From positions 124,001 through 188,000 of the forward strand of contig CAYXHM010000001.1 of assembly GCA_964464965.1 (NCBI GenBank): a stretch of 64,000 nt of DNA. Direction: 5' to 3'. The notes below the pieces were generated by a model that saw nothing but the letters and a program-made list of their open reading frames with translations, did not search any database and was not told the DNA's origin. The DNA is from UBA5543 sp964464965. GTDB taxonomy: Bacteria > Bacteroidota > Bacteroidia > Chitinophagales > Chitinophagaceae. Position numbers and translations under genes: made by a program. Below, in pieces: positions 8,887 to 15,914 of this stretch; positions within the stretch are counted from its first letter, which is position 1, and the number at the start of each line of letters is the position of its first letter.

Positions 8887-9813
8887 TCAGTCTTTGTAAA
8901 TTTTTATAGCTGCATCACCGTCGCTCTTTCTGTAGCCACGGTACATACCTTCACTGTTAAAAGGCAGGCATATGTTGCATTGGCTATCAATAGCCACCAG
9001 CCCACCTTCGCCGCCAATCTTTACCAGCTTGCCGTGCACTACTATATCACAGGCTTCTTTCAGTGAAAGCCCTTTATACTCCATAAGGCAGGATATATCG
9101 TAAGCTACCACGCTGCGCATAAATAATTCACCATGACCAGTGCAGGATACGGCACAGGTATTATTGCTGGCATAAGTACCGGCCCCTATAATAGGTGTAT
9201 CTCCTATCCTGCCAAATTTCTTATTGGTCATGCCCCCGGTACTGGTAGCTGCAGCCATATTACCCATAGAATCCCTTGCCACTGCCCCAACTGTGCCGAA
9301 TTTTTTATCATTATGGTCCAGGGCAACGCTGTCTGTATTTTTCAACTCCTGCCACTGGCGGTATCGTAGTTCATTATAAAAATAGTCTTCATCTTCTGTT
9401 GCCAGGCCATGCTGCGCGGCAAATTCTTCCGCCCCTGCCCCACACATCATTACATGCTCACTATGTTGCATAATAGCCTTAGCCAGCAATACAGGGTTTT
9501 TTATTTTGCTGATGCCACATACTGCACCGGCTTCAAGGTTTTTCCCGAACATGACAGATGCGTCCATCTCATGTTTGCCTATATGATTGAACACAGCTCC
9601 CCGGCCAGCATTAAATAAAGGGAAATCTTCCAACACTACAACAGCCGCAGCCACAGCATCAAGACTGGAGCCGCCGTTCTGCAATATGCTATACCCTGCA
9701 TTTAAAGCTTGTTGCAGACCATCTTCATATTCAGCCTGCATAGCAGGTGTCATGTTATTTTTTACAATTGTGCCTGCGCCACCATGTATAGCTATACCAA
9801 ATTTCGTGTCCAT
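8887..9813 (-). CDS. Isoaspartyl peptidase/L-asparaginase (Ntn hydrolase)
   Basis: Plant-type asparaginase family, 308 residues, which autocleaves to expose a catalytic Thr and hydrolyses beta-aspartyl dipeptides. The cleavage site is FGTVGAVA with T174 as the predicted nucleophile. IHGGAGTI at the N-terminus, NAGRGAVFN (68-76), TSTGGMTNK and GRIGDTP (201-207) are family motifs. Start chosen at MDTKFGIAIHGGAG, where the family begins; a TTG/ATG-type extension of 12 residues has no support. It ends 7 bases from the end of cphB. In this setting the natural substrate is probably beta-Asp-Arg released from cyanophycin (inference); asparagine hydrolysis is also possible. Confidence 0.93.
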   Translation of the reverse strand: MDTKFGIAIHGGAGTIVKNNMTPAMQAEYEDGLQQALNAGYSILQNGGSSLDAVAAAVVVLEDFPLFNAGRGAVFNHIGKHEMDASVMFGKNLEAGAVCGISKIKNPVLLAKAIMQHSEHVMMCGAGAEEFAAQHGLATEDEDYFYNELRYRQWQELKNTDSVALDHNDKKFGTVGAVARDSMGNMAAATSTGGMTNKKFGRIGDTPIIGAGTYASNNTCAVSCTGHGELFMRSVVAYDISCLMEYKGLSLKEACDIVVHGKLVKIGGEGGLVAIDSQCNICLPFNSEGMYRGYRKSDGDAAIKIYKD

Positions 9814-9832
9814 TTTGCCTGTTGTTAATACC

Positions 9833-9856
9833 AGGTTTAAAAGTAACAATTAAAGA
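9833..9856. repeat. 24-bp direct repeat, copy 1
   Basis: Differs at a single position from 10480-10503. It lies 20-43 bases upstream of the isoaspartyl peptidase start. On the minus strand it reads TTTAATTGTT followed by ACTTTTAAACCT, so it may be a promoter or a shared operator. Confidence 0.7.
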
Positions 9857-9923
9857 GGGTAGCTCAGGGAAAATATCTTCAGGCAATGTAAACAGGGATA
9901 TTATTACATCGCCAAGGTGCAGA

Positions 9924-10433
9924 TTATTCTACATTAACACTACCCTCTACTGCCCCATCCATTTGCAATCCGGTAGCAGCCGAGACCATTACCTTCAACG
10001 TCGAAACTATTTTACCGTTTTTAGTGCCCCAATAATAAGCCTCAGTCGGGCGTACACGCAACAAGGTCAGTTCCGGATCATCCTTTCCTTCTTTAAACCA
10101 TGTCTTCAGCAGGCCGTTCCACAGTTCCTCCACCTTAGCATGATCCTTAAAAACGTCAACCGTCCCTGTAACAGAAAGAAAATCGCTATGCTGGTGCGTA
10201 AACAATAATTGTACGGTGTCATCCTGCGCTAATTCCCTGTTTTTATTACTGCTTTTGCCGCTGAAGAACCAGAAATTGCCTTCATCATCTACCTCCTGTG
10301 TATCCATTGGCCGTGTAGGCATTGGCAGTTTGCCGTCTGACTCTGTACAAAACATGCACACATTTGTTTTAGCTACTACTTCTTTTAGTTTTTTGATGGC
10401 TTCTTCGCCATGCAGATTTTTCAGATCGCCCAT
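9924..10433 (-). CDS. Pyridoxamine 5'-phosphate oxidase-like general stress protein
   Basis: A 169-residue split-barrel flavin-binding protein of the 'general stress protein 26' type. Visible are TNVCMFCTESDGKLPMPTRPM near residues 24-43 and FWFFSGKSSNKNREL (54-68), the usual FMN-contact strands, followed by the YYWGTKNGK segment. Such proteins bind FMN or related cofactors; the substrate is not known and it is not PdxH. Divergent from the AhpD-like gene at 10587. The upstream region carries copy 2 of the 24-bp repeat also found before the neighbouring isoaspartyl peptidase. Confidence 0.87.
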   Translation of the reverse strand: MGDLKNLHGEEAIKKLKEVVAKTNVCMFCTESDGKLPMPTRPMDTQEVDDEGNFWFFSGKSSNKNRELAQDDTVQLLFTHQHSDFLSVTGTVDVFKDHAKVEELWNGLLKTWFKEGKDDPELTLLRVRPTEAYYWGTKNGKIVSTLKVMVSAATGLQMDGAVEGSVNVE

Positions 10434-10479
10434 GTTCTATATTATATATTAAGCATTGTATAACAGGCAGAAGGAACAA

Positions 10480-10503
10480 AGGTTTAAAAGCAACAATTAA
10501 AGA
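10480..10503. repeat. 24-bp direct repeat, copy 2
   Basis: 23 of 24 bases match 9833-9856. This copy lies 47-70 bases upstream of the general stress protein gene on the minus strand. An AACCTTTG (complement of 10477-10484), one base off the -7 consensus, overlaps its edge. Confidence 0.7.
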
Positions 10504-10586
10504 AGCACAATAGACTGCGGAACAAAAACTTTCTGACTTTTGTCCAATTGTATGAATGTCGATTGTAATAATGGTATAAACACATA

Positions 10587-11045
10587 ATGATTATGGAAAA
10601 AAGACTCAACTTTTACGAAAAGGGACAAGCGGCATTAAGGAGCATGTACTCGCTGAATGGTTTACTGGCAAAATCAACCATAGAAAAGAACTTACTAAAC
10701 CTGGTATACTTCAGGGTATCGCAGATAAACGGGTGTGCATTCTGCCTGGATATGCACTCTAAAGACATGCGCGCTGAAGGAGAAGATGAACAACGCCTGT
10801 ACGTGCTGAATGCCTGGAGGGAAACAACATTCTACAGCCCGCGGGAACGTGCGGCGCTGGCCTGGGCGGAAGCCATTACTGCCTCGAAAATGCCGGATGA
10901 AGTGTATAATGATGCTGCAAAACATTTTACAGAAGCCGAACTTGTTGAACTGAACATGGCGGTAATTACTATTAACAGTTATAACCGTATCAATATTGCC
11001 TTTCCTCCTGAAGTGGGCACATACCAGCCGGGGCAGTTTGCCTGA
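10587..11045 (+). CDS. Carboxymuconolactone decarboxylase/AhpD-like protein
   Basis: A 152-residue all-helical protein of the AhpD-like fold. The redox site CAFCLDMH (CxxC followed by His) is intact near residues 51-58, and SQINGCAFC is typical of the family. AhpD-like proteins use the Cys pair in peroxide defence, often with a thioredoxin-like partner. Translation can begin at the ATG at 10587 or the one two codons later; nothing decides between them. It stands divergent to the general stress protein gene and near OsmC and HxlR/DoxX genes, so this part of the window is rich in redox functions. Confidence 0.9.
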   Translation: MIMEKRLNFYEKGQAALRSMYSLNGLLAKSTIEKNLLNLVYFRVSQINGCAFCLDMHSKDMRAEGEDEQRLYVLNAWRETTFYSPRERAALAWAEAITASKMPDEVYNDAAKHFTEAELVELNMAVITINSYNRINIAFPPEVGTYQPGQFA

Positions 11046-11137
11046 ATTTAATTAGTAACGGCCCGTTCAATCAAATAAAGATTTATCAATATGGCATACG
11101 CTTTGTAAGGATGTGCGTGTACACTAAACTATTTTTT

Positions 11138-11533
11138 ATGATAAAGACTCTGAGATTACCCCTGGTTGCATTGGCAGTATTAAGCATAAGCAGTTGTTCA
11201 CCCAAATTTACCGGGCAATGGAGCATTGTAAATTATGAATCGAATACAGGAAAAGGCCAGAATATAAAGGTTGAAAACATCGGCGACATAACTTTTAAAA
11301 AGAACAATACCGGTGTAAAAAAAATCAACTATTCATTATTTGAGAACAAGGTAGAAGACAACAGCACCTTTAAATGGACCAAGGCGGAAAATGGTGAATC
11401 AATTACCATAACAGGCGAAGGCAGCCAACTGAACAAAACCTGGCTGATAGTGAAAGACGAAAAGAAATACCAGAAATGGAAGTCGACCGACGGTGCTAAC
11501 ACAGTGCAAATACTTGAACTGAAAAAACAATAG
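11138..11533 (+). CDS. Lipocalin-like lipoprotein
   Basis: A 131-residue protein starting MIKTLRLPLVALA, with a signal peptide ending in the lipobox SISSC. Nine further in-frame residues upstream lack signal character and were excluded. After the Cys the chain reads PKFTGQWSIVNYES, the typical first strand of lipocalin-like domains, followed by alternating beta strands rich in Lys, Asn and Thr. Probably a periplasm-facing lipoprotein with an unknown ligand. A strong terminator follows 7 bases after the stop. Confidence 0.75.
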   Translation: MIKTLRLPLVALAVLSISSCSPKFTGQWSIVNYESNTGKGQNIKVENIGDITFKKNNTGVKKINYSLFENKVEDNSTFKWTKAENGESITITGEGSQLNKTWLIVKDEKKYQKWKSTDGANTVQILELKKQ

Positions 11534-11539
11534 AAGTAA

Positions 11540-11570
11540 CACGGGCTGCAATGTGCAGCCCGTGCTTTTT
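11540..11570 (+). terminator. Rho-independent terminator
   Basis: An 11-bp perfect GC-rich stem (cacgggctgca with tgcagcccgtg), a 3-base loop and a run of five T directly after. It separates the lipocalin-like gene from the convergent DoxX gene. Confidence 0.9.
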
Positions 11571-11576
11571 ATATGT

Positions 11577-11954
11577 TTATGCCAGAGTGGGTTGCGGCCT
11601 CCAGGCTTTTACCCGTTGGTGAAAAAAGTAAGACAGGCCCACCAGCAACAGGTTAACCAGTGGCGCAACAAATGGAGTCCCTGTAGCTATATGTACCCAG
11701 GTAGCACCTATCAGCACAAAAGTAAACCCTGCATATGCCCATTCCCTTAGTTTTGCCGACCAGGGGTTGAGCACCGCTAGTGCACCGGCAAACTTGGCTG
11801 TGCCTAATATAGTTACAAAGTATGCAGGAATCCCTATAGAGGCGAAGGAGGCCATCAGTTCAGCGTTTTTAGTTAAATACATGATGCTGGCCATCAGGAA
11901 ACCCAGTGCTACCAGGCTGGTAGTAATCCAATACAGAATTTTGTCTCTTTTCAT
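11577..11954 (-). CDS. DoxX family membrane protein
   Basis: A 125-residue protein with four hydrophobic helices, start chosen at MKRDKILYWITT where the first helix begins. YLTKNAELMASFASIGIPAYFVTILGTAK follows the pattern of DoxX-like proteins in Bacteroidota, split here as YLTKNAELMASFASIGIP at residues 26-43 and the adjoining helix. The biochemical role of this group is not settled; relatives are linked to thiol and quinone redox balance. Divergent from an HxlR regulator, a recurrent pairing, so it is probably that regulator's target. Confidence 0.85.
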   Translation of the reverse strand: MKRDKILYWITTSLVALGFLMASIMYLTKNAELMASFASIGIPAYFVTILGTAKFAGALAVLNPWSAKLREWAYAGFTFVLIGATWVHIATGTPFVAPLVNLLLVGLSYFFHQRVKAWRPQPTLA

Positions 11955-11983
11955 TTTTTTCGATTTTATAATGCAAACCTCCG

Positions 11984-11991
11984 TATATTTG
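11984..11991 (+). promoter_or_regulatory. -7 element upstream of the HxlR gene
   Basis: TATATTTG is an exact match to TAnnTTTG. It lies about 60 bases before the HxlR start, leaving a leader of about 55 bases that contains the two palindromes at 12006-12041. Confidence 0.5.
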
Positions 11992-12005
11992 CTATACTTT
12001 TTATA

Positions 12006-12041
12006 CCAGTATCCCACAGGATACCGGTTTACTATAGTAAA
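12006..12041. promoter_or_regulatory. Two adjacent palindromes, candidate HxlR operator
   Basis: The first element (12006-12027) is an inverted repeat, GTATCC-CACA-GGATAC, with outer CC/GG pairs and one mismatch. The second (12028-12041) is a perfect 14-bp palindrome, TTTACTATAGTAAA. HxlR-type dimers bind short palindromes; YodB sites of the TACT...AGTA type are a known example. Location between the divergent DoxX and HxlR genes supports autoregulation and control of DoxX. Binding is inferred, not shown. Confidence 0.6.
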
Positions 12042-12049
12042 GCAGCTAT

Positions 12050-12433
12050 ATGGTAAAGACAATGATTAAGCATACTTCAGAAGAATGTCCTTCAGCAGCG
12101 GAACATACCGAATGCGGCAACCGCATTATGGCAGTGCGCGACGCCCTGGATATATTGAACGGTAAATGGAAACTCCCCATCATTATATCGCTGATGTTTG
12201 GTAACAAACGTTTTAAAGAAATGGAAAGGGAGATAGAAGGTATAACAGCCAAAATGCTATCGAAAGAGCTGAAAGACCTTGAAATGAACCAACTGGTGTC
12301 CCGGACTGTATATGACACCATGCCCGTAACAGTGGAATATGCGCTGACGGATTATGGAAAGACGCTAAAGAAAGTGATAGGTGAACTGCATACATGGGGT
12401 TCACAACACCGCAAGCGGATATTGGGCAGGTAG
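12050..12433 (+). CDS. HxlR family transcriptional regulator
   Basis: A 127-residue winged-helix protein. ILNGKWKLPIIISLMFGNKRFKEME (about 35-59) is the HxlR signature, seen here as ILNGKWKLPIIISLMFG followed by KRFKEME; ITAKMLSKELKDLE is the recognition-helix region. Two Cys near the N-terminus (C13 in EECPS and C22 in TECGN) sit where thiol-sensing HxlR members such as YodB and HypR carry their reactive Cys, so redox control is possible. A second ATG four codons downstream is an alternative start. A long-stem terminator follows. Confidence 0.93.
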   Translation: MVKTMIKHTSEECPSAAEHTECGNRIMAVRDALDILNGKWKLPIIISLMFGNKRFKEMEREIEGITAKMLSKELKDLEMNQLVSRTVYDTMPVTVEYALTDYGKTLKKVIGELHTWGSQHRKRILGR

Positions 12434-12467
12434 TGCTGATGTCGCAAGAATAAACGGCTTTTCAATA

Positions 12468-12510
12468 AATAAGAAATGGCTGACCATCCTGGTCAGCCAT
12501 TTCTTATTTT
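12468..12510 (+). terminator. Terminator after the HxlR gene
   Basis: A perfect 19-bp stem (12468-12486 with 12490-12508) closed by a 3-base loop, ending in a T-rich stretch. It is the longest hairpin in the window apart from the palindrome at 61.05 kb. Confidence 0.88.
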
Positions 12511-12688
12511 AACTACAAGTTATTAATAACTCCCATAAAAATTGCCATTAAAATTTTCTTTCCCCATACGCTAACAATACTATCAGAGCATTCGTCCTTT
12601 TAAGTGCAATTGCAATAAACGTTTACCCGGGGCCAGCTTAATGGTACCAGCCCCTTTTATTTATCATTTTCTAAAAAAGTCAATATCT

Positions 12689-13540
12689 ATGAGACCAACT
12701 TTACTTTTATGTGGCGCAATAATGCTCGGCGCAACAATTAACACATCTGCACAACAGTTTGTGAACGGTGGCTTTGAACCCAACAAGGCAACCACGGCGT
12801 GTACAGACCTGCCCGTGGCAACTTACAACAGTAATATGGACGGCAATAATGCTACAGGCACGGCACCGACCATACAACTGGGCAACAGTAGCTGCAGCCA
12901 GGGCAATCCCGTGAGCGGGGGGTACTACGCCATCATGAAATATGCCCCGCCCTATGGTAACATCATCACATTCAAACTGGACAAGCCGATGACCATCGGC
13001 ACAACCTACAGGATATCGCTAAGCTATAAAGCAGCCACAGGTACCCAGGCAGCTATGAACGCGCTACGCTATGGTTACGCCAGCGACAGTACAACATCTG
13101 ATTCCCTATCCGGCTACACAGATCCTATTACAGCTACTACATGGATGAAGGACACTCTTTCTATCACGCCTAAAAAAGCATGGCAGTATGTATGGCTGGA
13201 GGTAACGGCACTAGGCGGCGAAGAATTTACCCTGCATGTGGACAGGCTGGATATGCTGGATATGCCCAGCAATGTAGATAAAATATCAAGCAACCCTATA
13301 AATATACAAATAGCACCCAATCCTGCCCGGGAGCTTACTACCATCAATATGAGCAACAATATATACCTGCCGTGCAAAGTGCAGGTATATGATGTGACGG
13401 GCAGAATGGTGCTGCAAAAAGAAAACATCAACAGCATAACTACAGGCATAGACCTGGCAGGTATTGCAAGCGGCACATACATATTAAAACTAACCGATAA
13501 CACACAACAGACACATGCTACAAGGCTGATGGTGCGATAA
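12689..13540 (+). CDS. Secreted protein with carbohydrate-binding-like domain and T9SS sorting domain
   Basis: A 283-residue protein starting MRPTLLLCGAIMLGA, with a Sec signal peptide ending near TSAQQ. A 16-residue extension upstream was rejected because it precedes the signal. The middle (about 22-195) starts FVNGGFE and resembles the jelly-roll domains found in carbohydrate-binding modules (inference from pattern only). The last 80 residues are a type A T9SS sorting domain: IQIAPNPAREL, VYDVTGRMVL, GIASGTYILKL and a basic C-terminus. It should be carried across the outer membrane by T9SS and attached or released. No catalytic domain is visible. Confidence 0.85.
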   Translation: MRPTLLLCGAIMLGATINTSAQQFVNGGFEPNKATTACTDLPVATYNSNMDGNNATGTAPTIQLGNSSCSQGNPVSGGYYAIMKYAPPYGNIITFKLDKPMTIGTTYRISLSYKAATGTQAAMNALRYGYASDSTTSDSLSGYTDPITATTWMKDTLSITPKKAWQYVWLEVTALGGEEFTLHVDRLDMLDMPSNVDKISSNPINIQIAPNPARELTTINMSNNIYLPCKVQVYDVTGRMVLQKENINSITTGIDLAGIASGTYILKLTDNTQQTHATRLMVR

Positions 13541-13578
13541 ATACTGCGATTGATTTTTTTATTGCGTAGTGGTTAAAT

Positions 13579-13607
13579 AGCAGGTCCTCTTCCGGGGACC
13601 TGCTTTA
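13579..13607 (+). terminator. Terminator after the T9SS cargo gene
   Basis: Stem agcaggtcc with ggacctgct (extended inward by two pairs), a short loop and only three T after it. GC-rich and well placed 38 bases past the stop. Confidence 0.7.
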
Positions 13608-13648
13608 GCCTGTTTACAAAAAACAAGCGGCTATAAAGCAATATATAT

Positions 13649-13656
13649 TAGTTTTG
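13649..13656 (+). promoter_or_regulatory. -7 element for lhgO
   Basis: TAGTTTTG, an exact TAnnTTTG match, 20 bases before the lhgO ATG; predicted leader about 15-18 bases. Confidence 0.6.
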
Positions 13657-13676
13657 CGGCGCAAATACAAGGAATT

Positions 13677-14897
13677 ATGGCAAGCAACGAGTTTGATATT
13701 ATAGTAGTGGGTGGTGGTATAGTGGGACTGGCATCAGCATATAAGCTGAATACACGTTTCCCCAACAAGAAGATACTGGTGCTGGAAAAGGAAAACGAGG
13801 TAGCCGCCCACCAGACAGGCCATAATTCAGGCGTAATACACTCAGGTATATATTATAAGCCCGGCTCTTACAAAGCTAAGAATTGCGTAGATGGCCGCCG
13901 TGAGCTGGTACAGTTTGCCGCAGACCATAAAATACCCCATGATATTTGCGGTAAGATCATCGTTGCTACGAAACAGAGCGAGCTGGACCATATGCACAAA
14001 GTGTTCCGCAACGGTCAGGCTAACAATGTAGAAGGCATAGAACTGATTGGCCCTGATAAAATACGCGAGATAGAACCGCATTGCGTAGGTATAGAGGGTA
14101 TATGGGTGCCATGTACAGGCATTATAGATTTTGCAGCAGTAGCGCGTAAATATGCAGAACTGATAGAACAGAAATTTCCCGGTAGCCGTGTGCTGACAAA
14201 CCATACCGTTACAGGCTTTAACAAGCACGATGGCGAAACGGAAGTAATCACCAACCGTGGCAATTTTAAAGCAAAAAACATTATCACCTGCGCGGGCCTG
14301 CAGTCTGACAGGATAACTAAAAAAGAAGGTGCGGAAACAGATGCTGCCATCATAGGTTTCAGAGGAGATTATTTTGACCTGTCTGATAAAGGCAGGAGCA
14401 AGGTAAGAAACCTGATATACCCTGTGCCCAACCCGCAATTCCCTTTCCTGGGCGTACACTTCACCCGTATGATACAGGGCGGTGTAGAATGCGGACCTAA
14501 TGCTGTGTTCGTCTTCAAACGCGAGGGTTATGGCAAAACAGACTTCTCTTTAAAAGATACTATAGAGGCATTCTCATTTGGCGGTACGTGGAAGTTCTTT
14601 GCCAAGCACTGGCGTTTTGGCGTGGACGAATACAGGCGTGCATTCTCCAAAAAGCTATTCCTGGAGCGCCTGCGGGCTTTGATACCTGACCTGCAGATGG
14701 ATGACCTGGTACCGGGCCGCGCCGGTGTAAGGGCTATGGCACTGGCCAGCGAGGGCGAGATGATAGATGATTTTAAAATCAAACATCATGGCAATGCGCT
14801 GCACATCATCAACGCACCATCACCCGCAGCTACAGCATCGCTGGCAGTAGGTGCAGAGGTAGCGAAGCAGGCGGAGGAATATTTCGGGTTGAATTAA
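13677..14897 (+). CDS. lhgO: L-2-hydroxyglutarate oxidase
   Basis: FAD-dependent oxidoreductase of the DAO fold, 406 residues, which oxidises L-2-hydroxyglutarate to 2-oxoglutarate and passes electrons to the membrane quinone pool. The N-terminal VVGGGIVGLASAY (10-22) is the FAD-binding loop, followed by EKENEVAAHQTGHNSGVIHSG (split: EKENEVAAHQ, TGHNSGVIHSG) and YYKPGSYKAK, which are specific to LhgO rather than generic DAO enzymes. The C-terminal PGRAGVRA and SPAATASLAVG segments are also as expected. Single gene with its own promoter; the next gene is unrelated. Confidence 0.93.
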   Translation: MASNEFDIIVVGGGIVGLASAYKLNTRFPNKKILVLEKENEVAAHQTGHNSGVIHSGIYYKPGSYKAKNCVDGRRELVQFAADHKIPHDICGKIIVATKQSELDHMHKVFRNGQANNVEGIELIGPDKIREIEPHCVGIEGIWVPCTGIIDFAAVARKYAELIEQKFPGSRVLTNHTVTGFNKHDGETEVITNRGNFKAKNIITCAGLQSDRITKKEGAETDAAIIGFRGDYFDLSDKGRSKVRNLIYPVPNPQFPFLGVHFTRMIQGGVECGPNAVFVFKREGYGKTDFSLKDTIEAFSFGGTWKFFAKHWRFGVDEYRRAFSKKLFLERLRALIPDLQMDDLVPGRAGVRAMALASEGEMIDDFKIKHHGNALHIINAPSPAATASLAVGAEVAKQAEEYFGLN

Positions 14898-14980
14898 CCT
14901 TGTCAATAACACACACTAAAAAGGACTAAATGCATTAGTATCTTTTTTCGTATATTAGTTTTTTAAATAAACTCTATTAT

Positions 14981-15697
14981 ATGAAAAATGTATACAGCAT
15001 ATTTCTTTCTGCACTGTTGCTGTTCGGTATATTTACTGTAGTACTTTATACGTCCTGCAATAAGAATTCATGCAAGAACATAAACTGTTTGCATAATGGT
15101 TACTGTGTAATGGGTGAATGCCGATGCCCTTCAGGTTATACCGGTGAGCGTTGTGAAACGAAAATTGACCTTTGTAAAGATGTCATCTGCCAGAATGGAG
15201 GAAAATGTCTGGATGGTACTTGCAACTGCCCAACAGGTTATTCAGGGAAGAATTGTGAAATAAAGTATGACCCGTGCAAAAATATCACCTGTATGAATAA
15301 CGCGACCTGCATTGATGGCACGTGCTATTGTCCCGATGGCTTTGAAGGTGAACGTTGTGAACTACAGAGTAGGATAAAATTTACAACAGGATGGCTGGCC
15401 GACGATGAGGCCGAAAATGGGTCCCAACTTGGTACCTACACATTAAATGTTGTACCAAACGGTGCTATTCTCAGGGAGGTAGCCATTGAAAATATGATGA
15501 ATGGCCAGTTTACAGATTTTATACTGGCCTATATACAAAAAGACACTATTGCTATTCCAAGACAGGATCCGGATAATGTAGGGATGTGGATAAATGGCAT
15601 AGGAGTGTATAATATTGCCAGCAAAACCGTAAACCTGGAATATACTATTACGTATCCTACAGGGGAGTCTGTTAATTTTACAAGCACCTGGAAGTAA
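14981..15697 (+). CDS. Lipoprotein with three EGF-like repeats
   Basis: A 238-residue protein with a signal peptide ending in the lipobox LYTSC (C26). Three consecutive EGF-like modules follow, each with six Cys spaced C-x4-C-x5-C-x4-C-x-C-x8-C: Cys 31-58, 65-92 and 99-126. Each ends in the family phrase CPxGYxGxxCE or a variant. The last 110 residues form a different beta-rich domain (from IKFTTGW) that I cannot name. The 18 Cys would form nine disulfides, so the protein must be periplasmic or at the surface. EGF-like modules usually mediate protein contacts; the partner is unknown. Confidence 0.88.
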   Translation: MKNVYSIFLSALLLFGIFTVVLYTSCNKNSCKNINCLHNGYCVMGECRCPSGYTGERCETKIDLCKDVICQNGGKCLDGTCNCPTGYSGKNCEIKYDPCKNITCMNNATCIDGTCYCPDGFEGERCELQSRIKFTTGWLADDEAENGSQLGTYTLNVVPNGAILREVAIENMMNGQFTDFILAYIQKDTIAIPRQDPDNVGMWINGIGVYNIASKTVNLEYTITYPTGESVNFTSTWK

Positions 15698-15819
15698 TTG
15701 CAACAAAACATTTGTGCATTACTGCGTTACAGCATTTTATCAACATTCCCAAAGAAACGCCTTAAATATAGCTTTGAACGCTCTCACATTCCCGTTTTTC
15801 ATAATTCCAAATTTTTCCC

Positions 15820-15827
15820 TACCTTTG
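15820..15827 (+). promoter_or_regulatory. -7 element for the ileS operon
   Basis: TACCTTTG followed by CG, a strong Bacteroidota -7 match, 88-95 bases upstream of ileS. It implies a leader of about 80 bases, longer than most in this window. I found no T-box-like sequence in it. Confidence 0.65.
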
Positions 15828-15914
15828 CGCCTAATTTTTTAATGAATTTGGTGAGGTGTGTTTAGTTGGGTCTCATAAATGACTAAAAACTAAATACTTA
15901 CGACTTTAGGACAA

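Noticed and set aside
8887..9849. Longer reading of the isoaspartyl peptidase
   Set aside because: The extra 12 residues run into the direct repeat at 9833-9856 and are absent from the family, which begins at the IHGGAG strand.
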